DNA of 9,152 bases from Domibacillus sp. (GCA_031177795.1 JAPSKG010000080.1:1-9152); one strand, 5' to 3'; positions 1 to 6,254 are shown, counted from the first letter of the stretch. Notes: generated by a model not told the origin, from the sequence alone. A program made the numbers and translations.

Positions 1-830
1 AAACGACTTTCCTCTCCTGAAAAATGGTCAGTCATGGCAGCTCCACCAATACGAACTTTTAAGTCCGGAAAGGCTTTTTCAAATTTTTTTGCAAGCTTTA
101 ATGACAATTTTTTATTTTCATTCATTGCACAAGAAAAAAATAAAAATTGCGGGTTTACCGTTTCTATAACTGAAACAAGGTCGTCTTCTTCCACTTCCTG
201 GCCGATGCAAACAACTTCGTGACCAAGCTGCCTGGAAATAAAAGCAAAGCGCAAAAGATCAAAGTCATGCGGTTCTCCCGGACCACAAACTGCAACAACT
301 TTAGGCAACATCCGATTAGGACGAAAAGACTGCATCACCATATTAATTTTTGTTTTTACAGCCGATGAAGAAAAATGCTTTTGCGCGGCTGAAACAGTTC
401 CTCTCTCCCACATTTCTTCCAGCTTAAAAAGAAGATCACCTAAAATATGAAGAGATACAAAATCAGTTGTAAAAAAAGCAAATGCCTGGTTCATAATCTC
501 CTGTGCTTTTGCTTCGTTAAATTGGAGAAGTGCTTGCAAAAGTTTTTCTGATAAAGCATCTCGCTGATTTAAAAGTTGATCAGGAAAAGCATTTAATACA
601 TCTTTCTGCTGCCCAAGCAAAGTTGCTGCCTGGCTTATGGTCATTCCCTGCTGAACTTTTTTTGAAAGCCATTTTAGCTTGCGGATTTGTTCCTCTGTAT
701 AAAGACGGTGTCCCGCCTGGTTGCGGACTGGCTCTAAAATTTCATATCGGCGTTCCCAGGCACGTAAAGTGCCTGGCTGGATACCCGTTAAAGCAGAGAC
801 CGCTTTAATGTTGTATTTCCCTTCACTCAT
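1..830 (-). CDS. MerR-family transcriptional regulator with C-terminal cobalamin (B12)-binding domain, CarH/LitR type (3' end outside window)
   Basis: The frame is open from the ATG at 830 to the left window edge, giving 276 codons without a stop; the last part of the C-terminus is missing. Residues 5-75 form a MerR winged helix-turn-helix (TGIQPGTLRAWERRY, then GHRLYTEEQI). Residues about 90-165 resemble the helical cap of B12-binding modules. From about residue 175 a Rossmann-like B12 domain follows, with VCGPGEPHDFD (His188 is the predicted lower cobalt ligand) and a late IGGAAM segment. Known members of this family (CarH, LitR) bind adenosylcobalamin, repress DNA in the dark and release it when light breaks the cofactor. 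The cap motif W-x9-E-H appears here as W141-x9-K151-H152, and E-x-H-x-x-G appears as E186-P-H-D-F-D191, so light sensing is uncertain. The site before the ATG is GAAAGGAA, moderate in strength. The gene lies 66 bp after the phosphoesterase gene, probably in the same transcript. The family is certain; the ligand and target genes are inferred. Confidence 0.9.
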   Translation of the reverse strand, partial: MSEGKYNIKAVSALTGIQPGTLRAWERRYEILEPVRNQAGHRLYTEEQIRKLKWLSKKVQQGMTISQAATLLGQQKDVLNAFPDQLLNQRDALSEKLLQALLQFNEAKAQEIMNQAFAFFTTDFVSLHILGDLLFKLEEMWERGTVSAAQKHFSSSAVKTKINMVMQSFRPNRMLPKVVAVCGPGEPHDFDLLRFAFISRQLGHEVVCIGQEVEEDDLVSVIETVNPQFLFFSCAMNENKKLSLKLAKKFEKAFPDLKVRIGGAAMTDHFSGEESR

Positions 831-896
831 TTTTTCTGATTCCTTTCCCGGCTAATTCTGTATGCACTTTGCCAGCAAAAGCTGTTTTCCAACCAA

Positions 897-1661
897 TCAG
901 CTTTTTGCTTCTGGCCTGCAGATCGTAATAAAATGTGTTTCCGCCCGGGCTCCAAAGCGAAGAGGTATTCCAGTTGTGCCATAGCCGTTTGAAACAAGAG
1001 TGTGGATGCCCTTTTCCTTTTTCCATCCCCCATTTTCATAAAGTCCCCATGGACCCAGGCGTATCTGTCCACCGTGTGTGTGTCCGCTCAATAGCACAGC
1101 AACACGGTCTGCTGGTTCAAGGAGACGGATAAAAGCCGGATTGTGACTCACAACAATTTTATACGTGTGAGATGGCACGTTTTCAAATAAACGGGTTTTA
1201 TCGCTTTTGCCTTTGCTTATATCGTCCGTTCCAAGTAAAAATACATCTGCGGAAAGTGGAACCGAGCCGTTTTTTAAAATCGTTACATTCCATTCTTCAA
1301 AAATGGCGGCAAGACGCTCAAATTCAATTTCATAATCATTGTTTCCGGGAATAAAATAAATGGGGGCAATAGAAGCTAGCCTTTTTATGTTTTCTTTTAT
1401 CCGTATCTCTTTTACTCCTTTTTCACACAAATCCCCGCCAATGATCACGGCATTGGCGCGCCCTTTCACTTGATTAATAATTGATGGGTGAACAAGTCTG
1501 CGATGAATATCAGAAATAAAAAAAAGCGCAAGGGGCGCTTTTTCCGGAAATTGCCTATCGGCAATGACCGTTTCTTTCACTTCGTTTCGAAATGCTTCTT
1601 TCCACATATAAAATCCAGCTGCCGCTAAAGGCGACAAAGCTAGTAACATTTGTTTTAACAT
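897..1661 (-). CDS. ypbG: Membrane-anchored calcineurin-like metallophosphoesterase (YpbG/YkuE-like)
   Basis: This 254-residue protein has the ordered motifs of the metallophosphoesterase superfamily: D51-I-H53, G-G-D77-L, G-N107-N-D109, V-V-S-H173-N and G-H194-T-H196-G-G-Q. These make up a two-metal hydrolase site. The first 20 or so residues (LLALSPLAAAGFYMW) are hydrophobic after one lysine, suggesting an N-terminal membrane anchor or uncleaved signal, so the active domain probably sits at the membrane. The canonical GNHD motif reads GNND here, replacing a histidine that usually helps protonate the leaving group. The ATG is preceded by GAAGGGA at good spacing. It lies 28 bp after the YpbE-like gene and 66 bp before the MerR gene, all on one strand. 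The substrate is unknown. The ypbG name rests on position near recQ and ypbE and on family, not on an alignment. Confidence 0.88.
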   Translation of the reverse strand: MLKQMLLALSPLAAAGFYMWKEAFRNEVKETVIADRQFPEKAPLALFFISDIHRRLVHPSIINQVKGRANAVIIGGDLCEKGVKEIRIKENIKRLASIAPIYFIPGNNDYEIEFERLAAIFEEWNVTILKNGSVPLSADVFLLGTDDISKGKSDKTRLFENVPSHTYKIVVSHNPAFIRLLEPADRVAVLLSGHTHGGQIRLGPWGLYENGGWKKEKGIHTLVSNGYGTTGIPLRFGARAETHFITICRPEAKS

Positions 1662-1689
1662 GAATTTCCCTTCATTCCTCTAAACTTTT

Positions 1690-1971
1690 TTACTGTGCAT
1701 CCTGTGCTGCTTCATCCTCAGCAACGTCCGGCTGCTCTGTCACCACTTGGTTGATGGCCGGCTTTTCTTCTTTGAATAAAAACATTGCTAAAAACGGAGA
1801 TGCAATAAAAAAAACAAGCAAGCATGTTAAAAGGGGATAGTGCCGTTTTTTTTCTTCCTGGTTTTTCACGGGCCTTGTTAACGGTTGTCCATCTGTTTCA
1901 ACTGTCGCCTGCACTTTTTCAAGCGGTTGTTTATGCCGTTCAACCAATTCACGATAAGGGTCTTTCATCAT
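1690..1971 (-). CDS. Small single-pass membrane protein resembling the N-terminal part of YpbE, without a LysM domain
   Basis: This 93-residue protein begins MMKDPYRELVERHK. It has a hydrophilic N-terminus with a VKNQEEKKRH basic stretch, one membrane segment (about residues 45-66, YPLLTCLLVFFIASPF) and a short acidic tail (EQPDVAEDEAAQDAQ). From memory, YpbE proteins of Bacillus have a similar DPYRE start, an R-x-V/I-x-x-Q-x-x-x-K-K stretch before the membrane segment, then a long acidic linker and a C-terminal LysM domain. Here the protein stops after the start of the linker. Only 28 bp separate it from the phosphoesterase gene, so a frameshifted LysM remnant has no room. The ATG at 1971 is chosen over an in-frame ATG-like start at 2004 because GGGAGG lies 7 nt before it. 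Orientation is predicted N-in, C-out from the basic flank. Function is unknown; the relationship to YpbE is an inference. Confidence 0.8.
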   Translation of the reverse strand: MMKDPYRELVERHKQPLEKVQATVETDGQPLTRPVKNQEEKKRHYPLLTCLLVFFIASPFLAMFLFKEEKPAINQVVTEQPDVAEDEAAQDAQ

Positions 1972-1978
1972 AAGCTTT

Positions 1979-1984
1979 CCTCCC
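1979..1984 (-). promoter_or_regulatory. Ribosome binding site that fixes the start of the YpbE-like gene
   Basis: On the minus strand GGGAGG stands 7 nt before the ATG at 1971. This supports the 93-residue form over the longer reading from 2004, which would place the site inside the coding region. Confidence 0.8.
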
Positions 1985-2015
1985 GTCCAACTCGCAAAAA
2001 GCAACTGGTAATATC

Positions 2016-2044
2016 ATTATACTCGACAACTGCTCATTGGTTAA
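2016..2044 (-). promoter_or_regulatory. Probable SigA-type promoter for the YpbE-like / phosphoesterase / MerR genes
   Basis: On the minus strand TTAACC (2044-2039) is followed after 17 nt by a perfect TATAAT (2021-2016). The -35 box matches TTGACA at four of six positions. Initiation would fall near 2009, leaving a leader of about 38 nt before the ATG at 1971. It sits in the 77-bp gap after recQ, where no terminator is visible, so these genes may receive both their own transcripts and readthrough from ypbB-recQ. Confidence 0.6.
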
Positions 2045-2048
2045 TAGG

Positions 2049-3497
2049 TTATTTTTCAGGCAAAAGCTCTGATAGCACTTGGCGCCAGTTTGGGCGCCCA
2101 TTCACTTGTTTAGCCTGGCTCCTATTTTTAAATTGATTTAGATCAAGCCCACACTGATCACAGCATTGTGGCTGCTTAAGCGGAAGATTTTTTTCATCAA
2201 AATGGCGCATGTAAGCAGCTCGCCTGCAAGTTTTAGAGACAATCCATTCTTTCATTGCCATGCGCTTGTCGGCTTTTTCTTGCAATAGATCTGTGCGCAC
2301 CTGGCTTATAAATGCAGCAGGCTGTTCATTATTTTGCTTTGCTTCTTTCATATAGTGGGCAACAAACCGTTCCTGTATTTCTGTCAAAGGGGGCTGCACA
2401 TCTCTCAGAGCAATTTTATGTTCTGAAATTTGACGGATTTGACCTTCATCAGGAAATTCCGCTTCTGCAATAAACTCATGAAGTTTTTCGTCTCCCGGCA
2501 CATAAAGCAAAACGGCAATAGAAGGCTTGCCGTCCCGTCCAGCCCGTCCAATTTCCTGCAAATAAGATTCTAACTGCGATGGCATTTGGTAATGAATAAC
2601 AAATCGAACATTTTGTTTGTTAATGCCCATTCCAAATGCGCTTGTGGCACAAACCACATCAAGCTCGCCATTTAAAAACTGATGTTGTATCAAAAGCCTT
2701 TCCTCTGTATTCATCCCGCCATGATAAAAAGCAGTTCGGGTAATTCCAGCTTTTTTTAATTGCCAGGATCCTTCTTCTGCTGCTTTCCGGCCTGAAAAAT
2801 AAATAATTCCCGGTTTATGAAAAAAAGAAACAAGTTCTTTTAGCCTTTCTTGTTTTTCAATTGAATCTGATAACTGTTCTACCTTAATCGCAATGTTTGG
2901 CCGATTAACGGAAAAAACCCATTCTGTTACATTCGTCAATTGAAGTTTTTCAAGTATATCTTTTCTTACTTTTTTGGTTGCCGTAGCCGTTAAAGCAAGA
3001 GTTAACGGGCTGCCAAGCTGCTTGCGAACCTGGCCAAGCAGCCGGTAATCCGGACGAAAATCATATCCCCATTGTGAGATGCAGTGAGCTTCATCTACTA
3101 CAAAAAGAGAAATTGAAAGCGATCGTAAAGCTTGTAGAACATGCGGGAACTGCAGCATTTCTGGTGATAAAAAAATGAATTTATACCGATGCAGCTGTGC
3201 AAGTGCAGCCGTTTTTTCTTTAAAATGCAAAAAGGAATTAAGAGCAATAACTCTTTTTTCGCCTTTCATTTTCAATTGCTCCACTTGATCCTGCATAAGT
3301 GACAGAAGTGGCGAAACCACAATGACAGCACCCGGCAGGAGATATGCCGGCAGCTGGTAACAAAGAGATTTTCCCGTTCCAGTCGGAAGCATGCTAAGTG
3401 TATGCTCCCCATTTAAAATAGATTCAATTGTTTCTTGCTGTCCCGGTCGGAATGTATTAAAACCGAATATCTGGCGCAGATGCTGCTCGATTCTCAT
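2049..3497 (-). CDS. recQ: RecQ-family ATP-dependent DNA helicase (RecS-like short form)
   Basis: This 482-residue protein carries the full superfamily 2 RecQ motif series. Motif 0 is FRPGQQETI (16-24), the Walker A loop is LPTGTGKS with K43, motif Ia is SPLLSLMQDQV, and the DEAH box is D135-E-A-H138 followed by the RecQ-type CISQWGYDFRPDY loop. Motif III is TATAT, IV is IIYFSGR, V is ATSAFGMGINK and VI is QEIGRAGRDG. It unwinds DNA 3' to 5' in recombination and replication repair. Near the end, C424, C445, C446 and C449 form a compact zinc-binding motif like the start of the RQC domain; a full winged helix and an HRDC domain are absent. This matches the shorter of two Bacillus RecQ paralogues (RecS, about 500 residues). 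The start overlaps the ypbB stop as ATGA (3494-3497), which suggests translational coupling with its helix-turn-helix partner. Confidence 0.96.
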   Translation of the reverse strand: MRIEQHLRQIFGFNTFRPGQQETIESILNGEHTLSMLPTGTGKSLCYQLPAYLLPGAVIVVSPLLSLMQDQVEQLKMKGEKRVIALNSFLHFKEKTAALAQLHRYKFIFLSPEMLQFPHVLQALRSLSISLFVVDEAHCISQWGYDFRPDYRLLGQVRKQLGSPLTLALTATATKKVRKDILEKLQLTNVTEWVFSVNRPNIAIKVEQLSDSIEKQERLKELVSFFHKPGIIYFSGRKAAEEGSWQLKKAGITRTAFYHGGMNTEERLLIQHQFLNGELDVVCATSAFGMGINKQNVRFVIHYQMPSQLESYLQEIGRAGRDGKPSIAVLLYVPGDEKLHEFIAEAEFPDEGQIRQISEHKIALRDVQPPLTEIQERFVAHYMKEAKQNNEQPAAFISQVRTDLLQEKADKRMAMKEWIVSKTCRRAAYMRHFDEKNLPLKQPQCCDQCGLDLNQFKNRSQAKQVNGRPNWRQVLSELLPEK

Positions 3498-4543
3498 GAG
3501 TTCTCCCTGCTTTCTTTTGCCAGCACCAGCCGGATTTCAAAATAAGAATGGTCTGGAAGCTGGTCTTTTATCGGCTTTAACTGCCGGTTTGTACCCGGAG
3601 AAATCACACGCTTAACAGCTTGTTCTTTTTTTTCCTCAATAAACGGCCTAATAGAAAAAAGCGGATCATTCAAAGCCAATTCTATTACATGATCTTCCAC
3701 TGTTGCAGTCTTTAATCTGCGCAAAGCGGCTACTTGCTTAAGTGTCATGCCTTTTTGCAACAGCTCTGCTGTTTGCCTTGCAGATTCCGTTAGCGGTACA
3801 GAAACATAAATATCACTCAATACCTTGTATAAAAGCGGCAGTTCACTTGGTGACTCCAAAATAATTTTTATCATTGCATGTTGAATATGGAGAAAGCGAA
3901 ACCAGTACTCCGTTTGTTCTATATCAAGTGCTTCTGCTGCCTGTGCAATTGTTTTTGCCGTTTGCCCATGGCCAGAGCACCGAATCAAGAAGCATTCCGG
4001 GTTTTCCTGCTGTTTTTCAAAAACAAATATCAATTCTTTCTGTAAGCTACTGGAAAAGTTTTCTTTTAAAGCTGAAAACTGTTTTAAATATTTTTTCACC
4101 CATACTTGCAAAGCTTCATCTCTTGTAACTGGATAATAAACTTTCTCGCCATACGAAAAGTGAGAAATAACTTGAACAAGAAGCTGCAAGCGGCTAAAAA
4201 ATAATGGGGCCGTACCCGAAAGCTGCCATCCTGAAAGAAATGGAAATACGCTTGTTTGCTCAAATTTTTTATTCATTTCATCCAGCCCTTTTTCCGTTAC
4301 ATAAGGGCGCTGAACATCCCCTGTAAGATATGAACTGCCCAATAAATTGGCGAGCAGTTGTTCAAAAGAAGACATCGTTAGAAAAGGGGCTGTTTGAAAC
4401 CACTTTGTTAACTTATATAAATGGGCATCCTGGATTGTTTGAGCTGATTTTTTTCCTTTTAGCAAATGGAAAACAGCTGAAGAGGTGCGTTCTCCTTCTA
4501 CTTTTTTCAGCATTAATAACAAAACAGCTTCTAAACAGCTCAC
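3494..4543 (-). CDS. ypbB: YpbB-like helix-turn-helix protein, encoded just upstream of RecQ
   Basis: This 349-residue soluble protein has no catalytic motif that I recognise. Residues about 258-291 (LLQKGMTLKQVAALRR, then TATVEDHV) resemble the helix-turn-helix found at the C-terminus of some RecQ helicases (HTH_40 type). The rest is mainly helical and leucine rich. The start is GTG at 4543, supported by AGAAGGGA 6 nt upstream; the ATG at 4545 is out of frame and meets TGA at once. Its stop overlaps the recQ start by 4 bp, so the two proteins are probably made in fixed ratio and may act together, YpbB perhaps supplying in trans the DNA-binding module missing from this short RecQ. That partnership is inference. 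Length and position match YpbB of Bacillus subtilis (about 350 residues, between fer and recS). Confidence 0.9.
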   Translation of the reverse strand: MSCLEAVLLLMLKKVEGERTSSAVFHLLKGKKSAQTIQDAHLYKLTKWFQTAPFLTMSSFEQLLANLLGSSYLTGDVQRPYVTEKGLDEMNKKFEQTSVFPFLSGWQLSGTAPLFFSRLQLLVQVISHFSYGEKVYYPVTRDEALQVWVKKYLKQFSALKENFSSSLQKELIFVFEKQQENPECFLIRCSGHGQTAKTIAQAAEALDIEQTEYWFRFLHIQHAMIKIILESPSELPLLYKVLSDIYVSVPLTESARQTAELLQKGMTLKQVAALRRLKTATVEDHVIELALNDPLFSIRPFIEEKKEQAVKRVISPGTNRQLKPIKDQLPDHSYFEIRLVLAKESRENS

Positions 4544-4548
4544 ATTTA

Positions 4549-4556
4549 TCCCTTCT
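4549..4556 (-). promoter_or_regulatory. Ribosome binding site that supports the GTG start of ypbB
   Basis: AGAAGGGA on the minus strand ends 5-6 nt before GTG at 4543. The overlapping ATG at 4545-4543 is followed directly by TGA in its own frame and cannot be the start. Confidence 0.65.
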
Positions 4557-4611
4557 TTCCTTTGCTAACATTAGCTTATCACAAAACATGCGTTCTTGTC
4601 TTATTCCCCAT

Positions 4612-4639
4612 TCTTTATGTAAGAGCTTACAAATGGCAA
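4612..4639 (-). promoter_or_regulatory. Weak candidate promoter for ypbB-recQ
   Basis: On the minus strand TTGCCA (4639-4634) is followed after 16 nt by TAAAGA (4617-4612). Both boxes are imperfect, but this is the best pair seen in the divergent spacer. A 14-bp palindrome (4618-4631) lies between them. The call is tentative. Confidence 0.3.
4618..4631. promoter_or_regulatory. 14-bp palindrome, possible operator between fer and ypbB
   Basis: TGTAAG-AG-CTTACA is a perfect inverted repeat with 6-bp arms and a 2-bp centre. It lies in the divergent spacer, about 24 bp upstream of the fer -35 box and inside the spacer of the weak ypbB promoter candidate. The compact form suits a dimeric repressor rather than an RNA hairpin. 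I do not recognise the regulator. Confidence 0.35.
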
Positions 4640-4654
4640 TCCAGAAGTTTTTTA

Positions 4655-4683
4655 TTGAAAAGTAATTTAATCGGATTTAAAAT
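4655..4683 (+). promoter_or_regulatory. SigA-type promoter of the ferredoxin gene
   Basis: TTGAAA (4655-4660) and TAAAAT (4678-4683) are separated by exactly 17 bp, each one or two mismatches from consensus. Initiation near 4690 would give a leader of about 50 nt with an AGGAGG site at 4728-4733, 8 nt before the ATG. Confidence 0.7.
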
Positions 4684-4741
4684 GAACAATAGAAGTGTTT
4701 TCCTTTACGCTTACTGACAGATTTTATAGGAGGTTCATTTC

Positions 4742-4990
4742 ATGGCGAAGTACACGATTGTCGATAAAGACACATGTATTGCATGCGGTGCCTGCGGCGC
4801 TGCAGCACCAGATATTTATGATTATGATGATGAAGGCATCGCATTTGTTATTTTAGACGATAACGAAGGAACAGCAGTTGTTCCTGAAGTTCTTGAAGAA
4901 GATATGCAAGATGCATTTGAAGGCTGCCCGACTGATTCGATCAAAATTGCCGACGAGCCATTTGAAGGCGACGCATTGAAATTTGAATAA
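4742..4990 (+). CDS. fer: Ferredoxin, single [4Fe-4S] cluster
   Basis: This 82-residue acidic protein has the cluster pattern C12-x2-C15-x2-C18 and then C62-P, the arrangement of Bacillus-type ferredoxins with one [4Fe-4S] cluster; a second CxxCxxC set is absent. The residue after C15 is Gly, then Ala and C18. It is a soluble low-potential electron carrier. In Bacillus subtilis the corresponding Fer is known as an electron donor to enzymes such as cytochrome P450 BioI and the fatty acid desaturase. The surface is rich in Asp and Glu (YDYDDEG, LEEDMQD), which suits docking to basic partner proteins. The AGGAGG site is strong, the promoter is clear and a terminator follows, so it is a single-gene unit and probably well expressed. 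It is divergent from ypbB-recQ, as in B. subtilis. Confidence 0.97.
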   Translation: MAKYTIVDKDTCIACGACGAAAPDIYDYDDEGIAFVILDDNEGTAVVPEVLEEDMQDAFEGCPTDSIKIADEPFEGDALKFE

Positions 4991-4996
4991 AACGGC

Positions 4997-5036
4997 AAAA
5001 AAGCTTTGTTTCTGGTTTATGAAACAAAGCTTTTTT
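4997..5036. terminator. Bidirectional intrinsic terminator between fer and the acyltransferase gene
   Basis: The left arm at 4997-5012 and right arm at 5021-5036 are perfectly complementary over 16 bp (core AAGCTTTGTTTC / GAAACAAAGCTT) around an 8-nt loop. The right arm ends in six T and is followed by CATTTTTTTC, a U-tract for fer. The left arm starts with six A, so the minus-strand transcript from the acyltransferase also reads into a U-tract. Confidence 0.9.
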
Positions 5037-5076
5037 CATTTTTTTCAGCTGTTTCTAAAAAATGTTTTCTTTCAGC

Positions 5077-6108
5077 TTAAGCTGTTTTTATGTTTATTGC
5101 CCGCTTTGCTTCTATTCGTTTAAACAGTGACAATAAAGGTTTTTCGATAAAAATATAAACAAAACAACAGGAAGCAGCTGTAAAAGACAGTACAAGCAAA
5201 AAAGTTAAAAAGTGTCCAACATGATCCGTTGCCTTTGCAATTTGAGCAATAAAAAGAAAAAAGTGCAGAAACGGCCCGTGTGCCAGGTAAACGGAATAAG
5301 AAGCGTTTCCTAGAAAAAACATCGGTTTTGAGATTTTTGCTTTTTGTTCCATATCAATTTTTGCGATTCCTGTCATAATAAGAAAAGAAAAAATACAATA
5401 AAAATAAGGCAGCTGTTCTTTACCTATTTCTGTAAAGTTCAGCCATACAGTCAGATAACCGGCTAAGCCTACTGCTACCAGTAGCTTCGGTTTTTGGACC
5501 TTTCCTTTTAAAACCGTTAAAGCAGCTACGCTTCCCATAAGTACTTCAAAATTATTGAAGCTAAGAAAAAAACCTGCTTTGGCTGCAGAAAATTGAGCAA
5601 TCAAAATAGCAAATGCCCAGGCAGCAAGCAGCCAGCCAGCTATCCAGCCATGATAAATTAATAAACTGAACGCTATGTAAAACAATATGATATGGCTTAG
5701 AGACCAAGTTACTGCAAGAACAGCTTTATCAGTCGGCAGTAAAAAAATGGATTTTAAAATAAAATCGAAGTTTTTTTCATGGCCATCTGCCAACTCGGGA
5801 AAAATAATAAATATTAGTAACGAAATCCCTAGAAAAAACCAGTAAAGCGGGTAAATCCGTATAGCTCTTTTTTTCAAGAACAGCCAGGCTTTTTCTTTGT
5901 TCCCAATATTTCTATGATAGAGGAAATAAATCATAAAGCCACTTACAACAAAGAAAAAATCGACTCCTCCTGTTCTTCCTATCTGACCAAACTGAAACCA
6001 GTCATACGAGAAATTTTTATAAAAAAGAGTACTTCCATGCCCGAATAAAACAAAGAGAATTGCCACGGCTCTGGAACATTGCACTAAATTCAGTTTTCTC
6101 GCTTCCAC
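5077..6108 (-). CDS. Membrane acyltransferase, acyltransferase_3 family (OafA/ExoZ-like)
   Basis: With the GTG start at 6108 the protein has 343 residues, normal for this family, and about ten hydrophobic segments. Family marks are SRAVAILFVLFGH near the N-terminus with the predicted catalytic His24, GGVDFFFVVSGFMI (47-60), KKRAIRIYPLYW (79-90) and FIEKPL near the end. Such proteins move acetyl or other acyl groups across the membrane onto sugars of exopolysaccharide, peptidoglycan or teichoic acids; the acceptor here is unknown. GTG is preferred because GGGGTGG lies 6 nt upstream. In-frame ATG codons at 6123, 6141, 6147 and 6189 and a TTG at 6234 lack good sites and would add a non-hydrophobic leader. 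It lies after resE on the same strand with no clear terminator between them, so readthrough from resDE is possible. It is not part of the res or fer neighbourhood in B. subtilis and may be an insertion. Confidence 0.9.
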   Translation of the reverse strand: MEARKLNLVQCSRAVAILFVLFGHGSTLFYKNFSYDWFQFGQIGRTGGVDFFFVVSGFMIYFLYHRNIGNKEKAWLFLKKRAIRIYPLYWFFLGISLLIFIIFPELADGHEKNFDFILKSIFLLPTDKAVLAVTWSLSHIILFYIAFSLLIYHGWIAGWLLAAWAFAILIAQFSAAKAGFFLSFNNFEVLMGSVAALTVLKGKVQKPKLLVAVGLAGYLTVWLNFTEIGKEQLPYFYCIFSFLIMTGIAKIDMEQKAKISKPMFFLGNASYSVYLAHGPFLHFFLFIAQIAKATDHVGHFLTFLLVLSFTAASCCFVYIFIEKPLLSLFKRIEAKRAINIKTA

Positions 6109-6114
6109 TGTTAA

Positions 6115-6121
6115 CCACCCC
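6115..6121 (-). promoter_or_regulatory. Ribosome binding site supporting the GTG start of the acyltransferase
   Basis: GGGGTGG on the minus strand stands 6 nt before GTG at 6108. Upstream in-frame starts have no comparable site. Confidence 0.5.
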
Positions 6122-6254
6122 ATCTGCTGCTGATTTACCATGTTCATTTCATGGTTAAAGGAAAAGTTTAAAAAATTAACTTTTGCCATTAAAGTTAAAA
6201 TATTTATTCTTTTCCTTTTTTTCAGCTGCTTCAAACCATTTTTCAGACGGAGTT

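Noticed and set aside
530..808. 92-codon plus-strand frame opposite the MerR gene
   Set aside because: It is antisense to a clear MerR domain, with no ribosome site and no recognisable protein features.
862..886. CAGCAAAAGCTG hairpin followed by TTTT in the phosphoesterase/MerR gap
   Set aside because: The 4-bp stem is too short, and the T run is on the plus strand where no gene is being transcribed.
823..1072. Two open frames on the minus strand (823-1026 and 827-1072) across the end of the phosphoesterase gene
   Set aside because: They overlap the conserved GHTHGGQ region of the real gene in other frames, have no family motif and no ribosome site.
1972..2004. Longer start for the YpbE-like protein (MLFASWTGGKL added)
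   Set aside because: The strong GGGAGG site lies inside this extension and points to the ATG at 1971; no site precedes 2004.
4330..4665. 111-codon plus-strand frame running into the fer upstream region
   Set aside because: It is antisense to the N-terminal part of ypbB and overlaps the fer -35 region; composition is like a shadow frame.
5073..5084. CAGCTTAAGCTG palindrome at the acyltransferase stop codon
   Set aside because: There is no loop or T-tract on either strand; it is a restriction-site-like chance palindrome next to the true terminator at 4997-5036.
6109..6234. Longer acyltransferase reading from TTG at 6234
   Set aside because: There is no ribosome site, the leader is low-complexity and A+T rich, and family proteins begin just before the SRAVAILFV helix.
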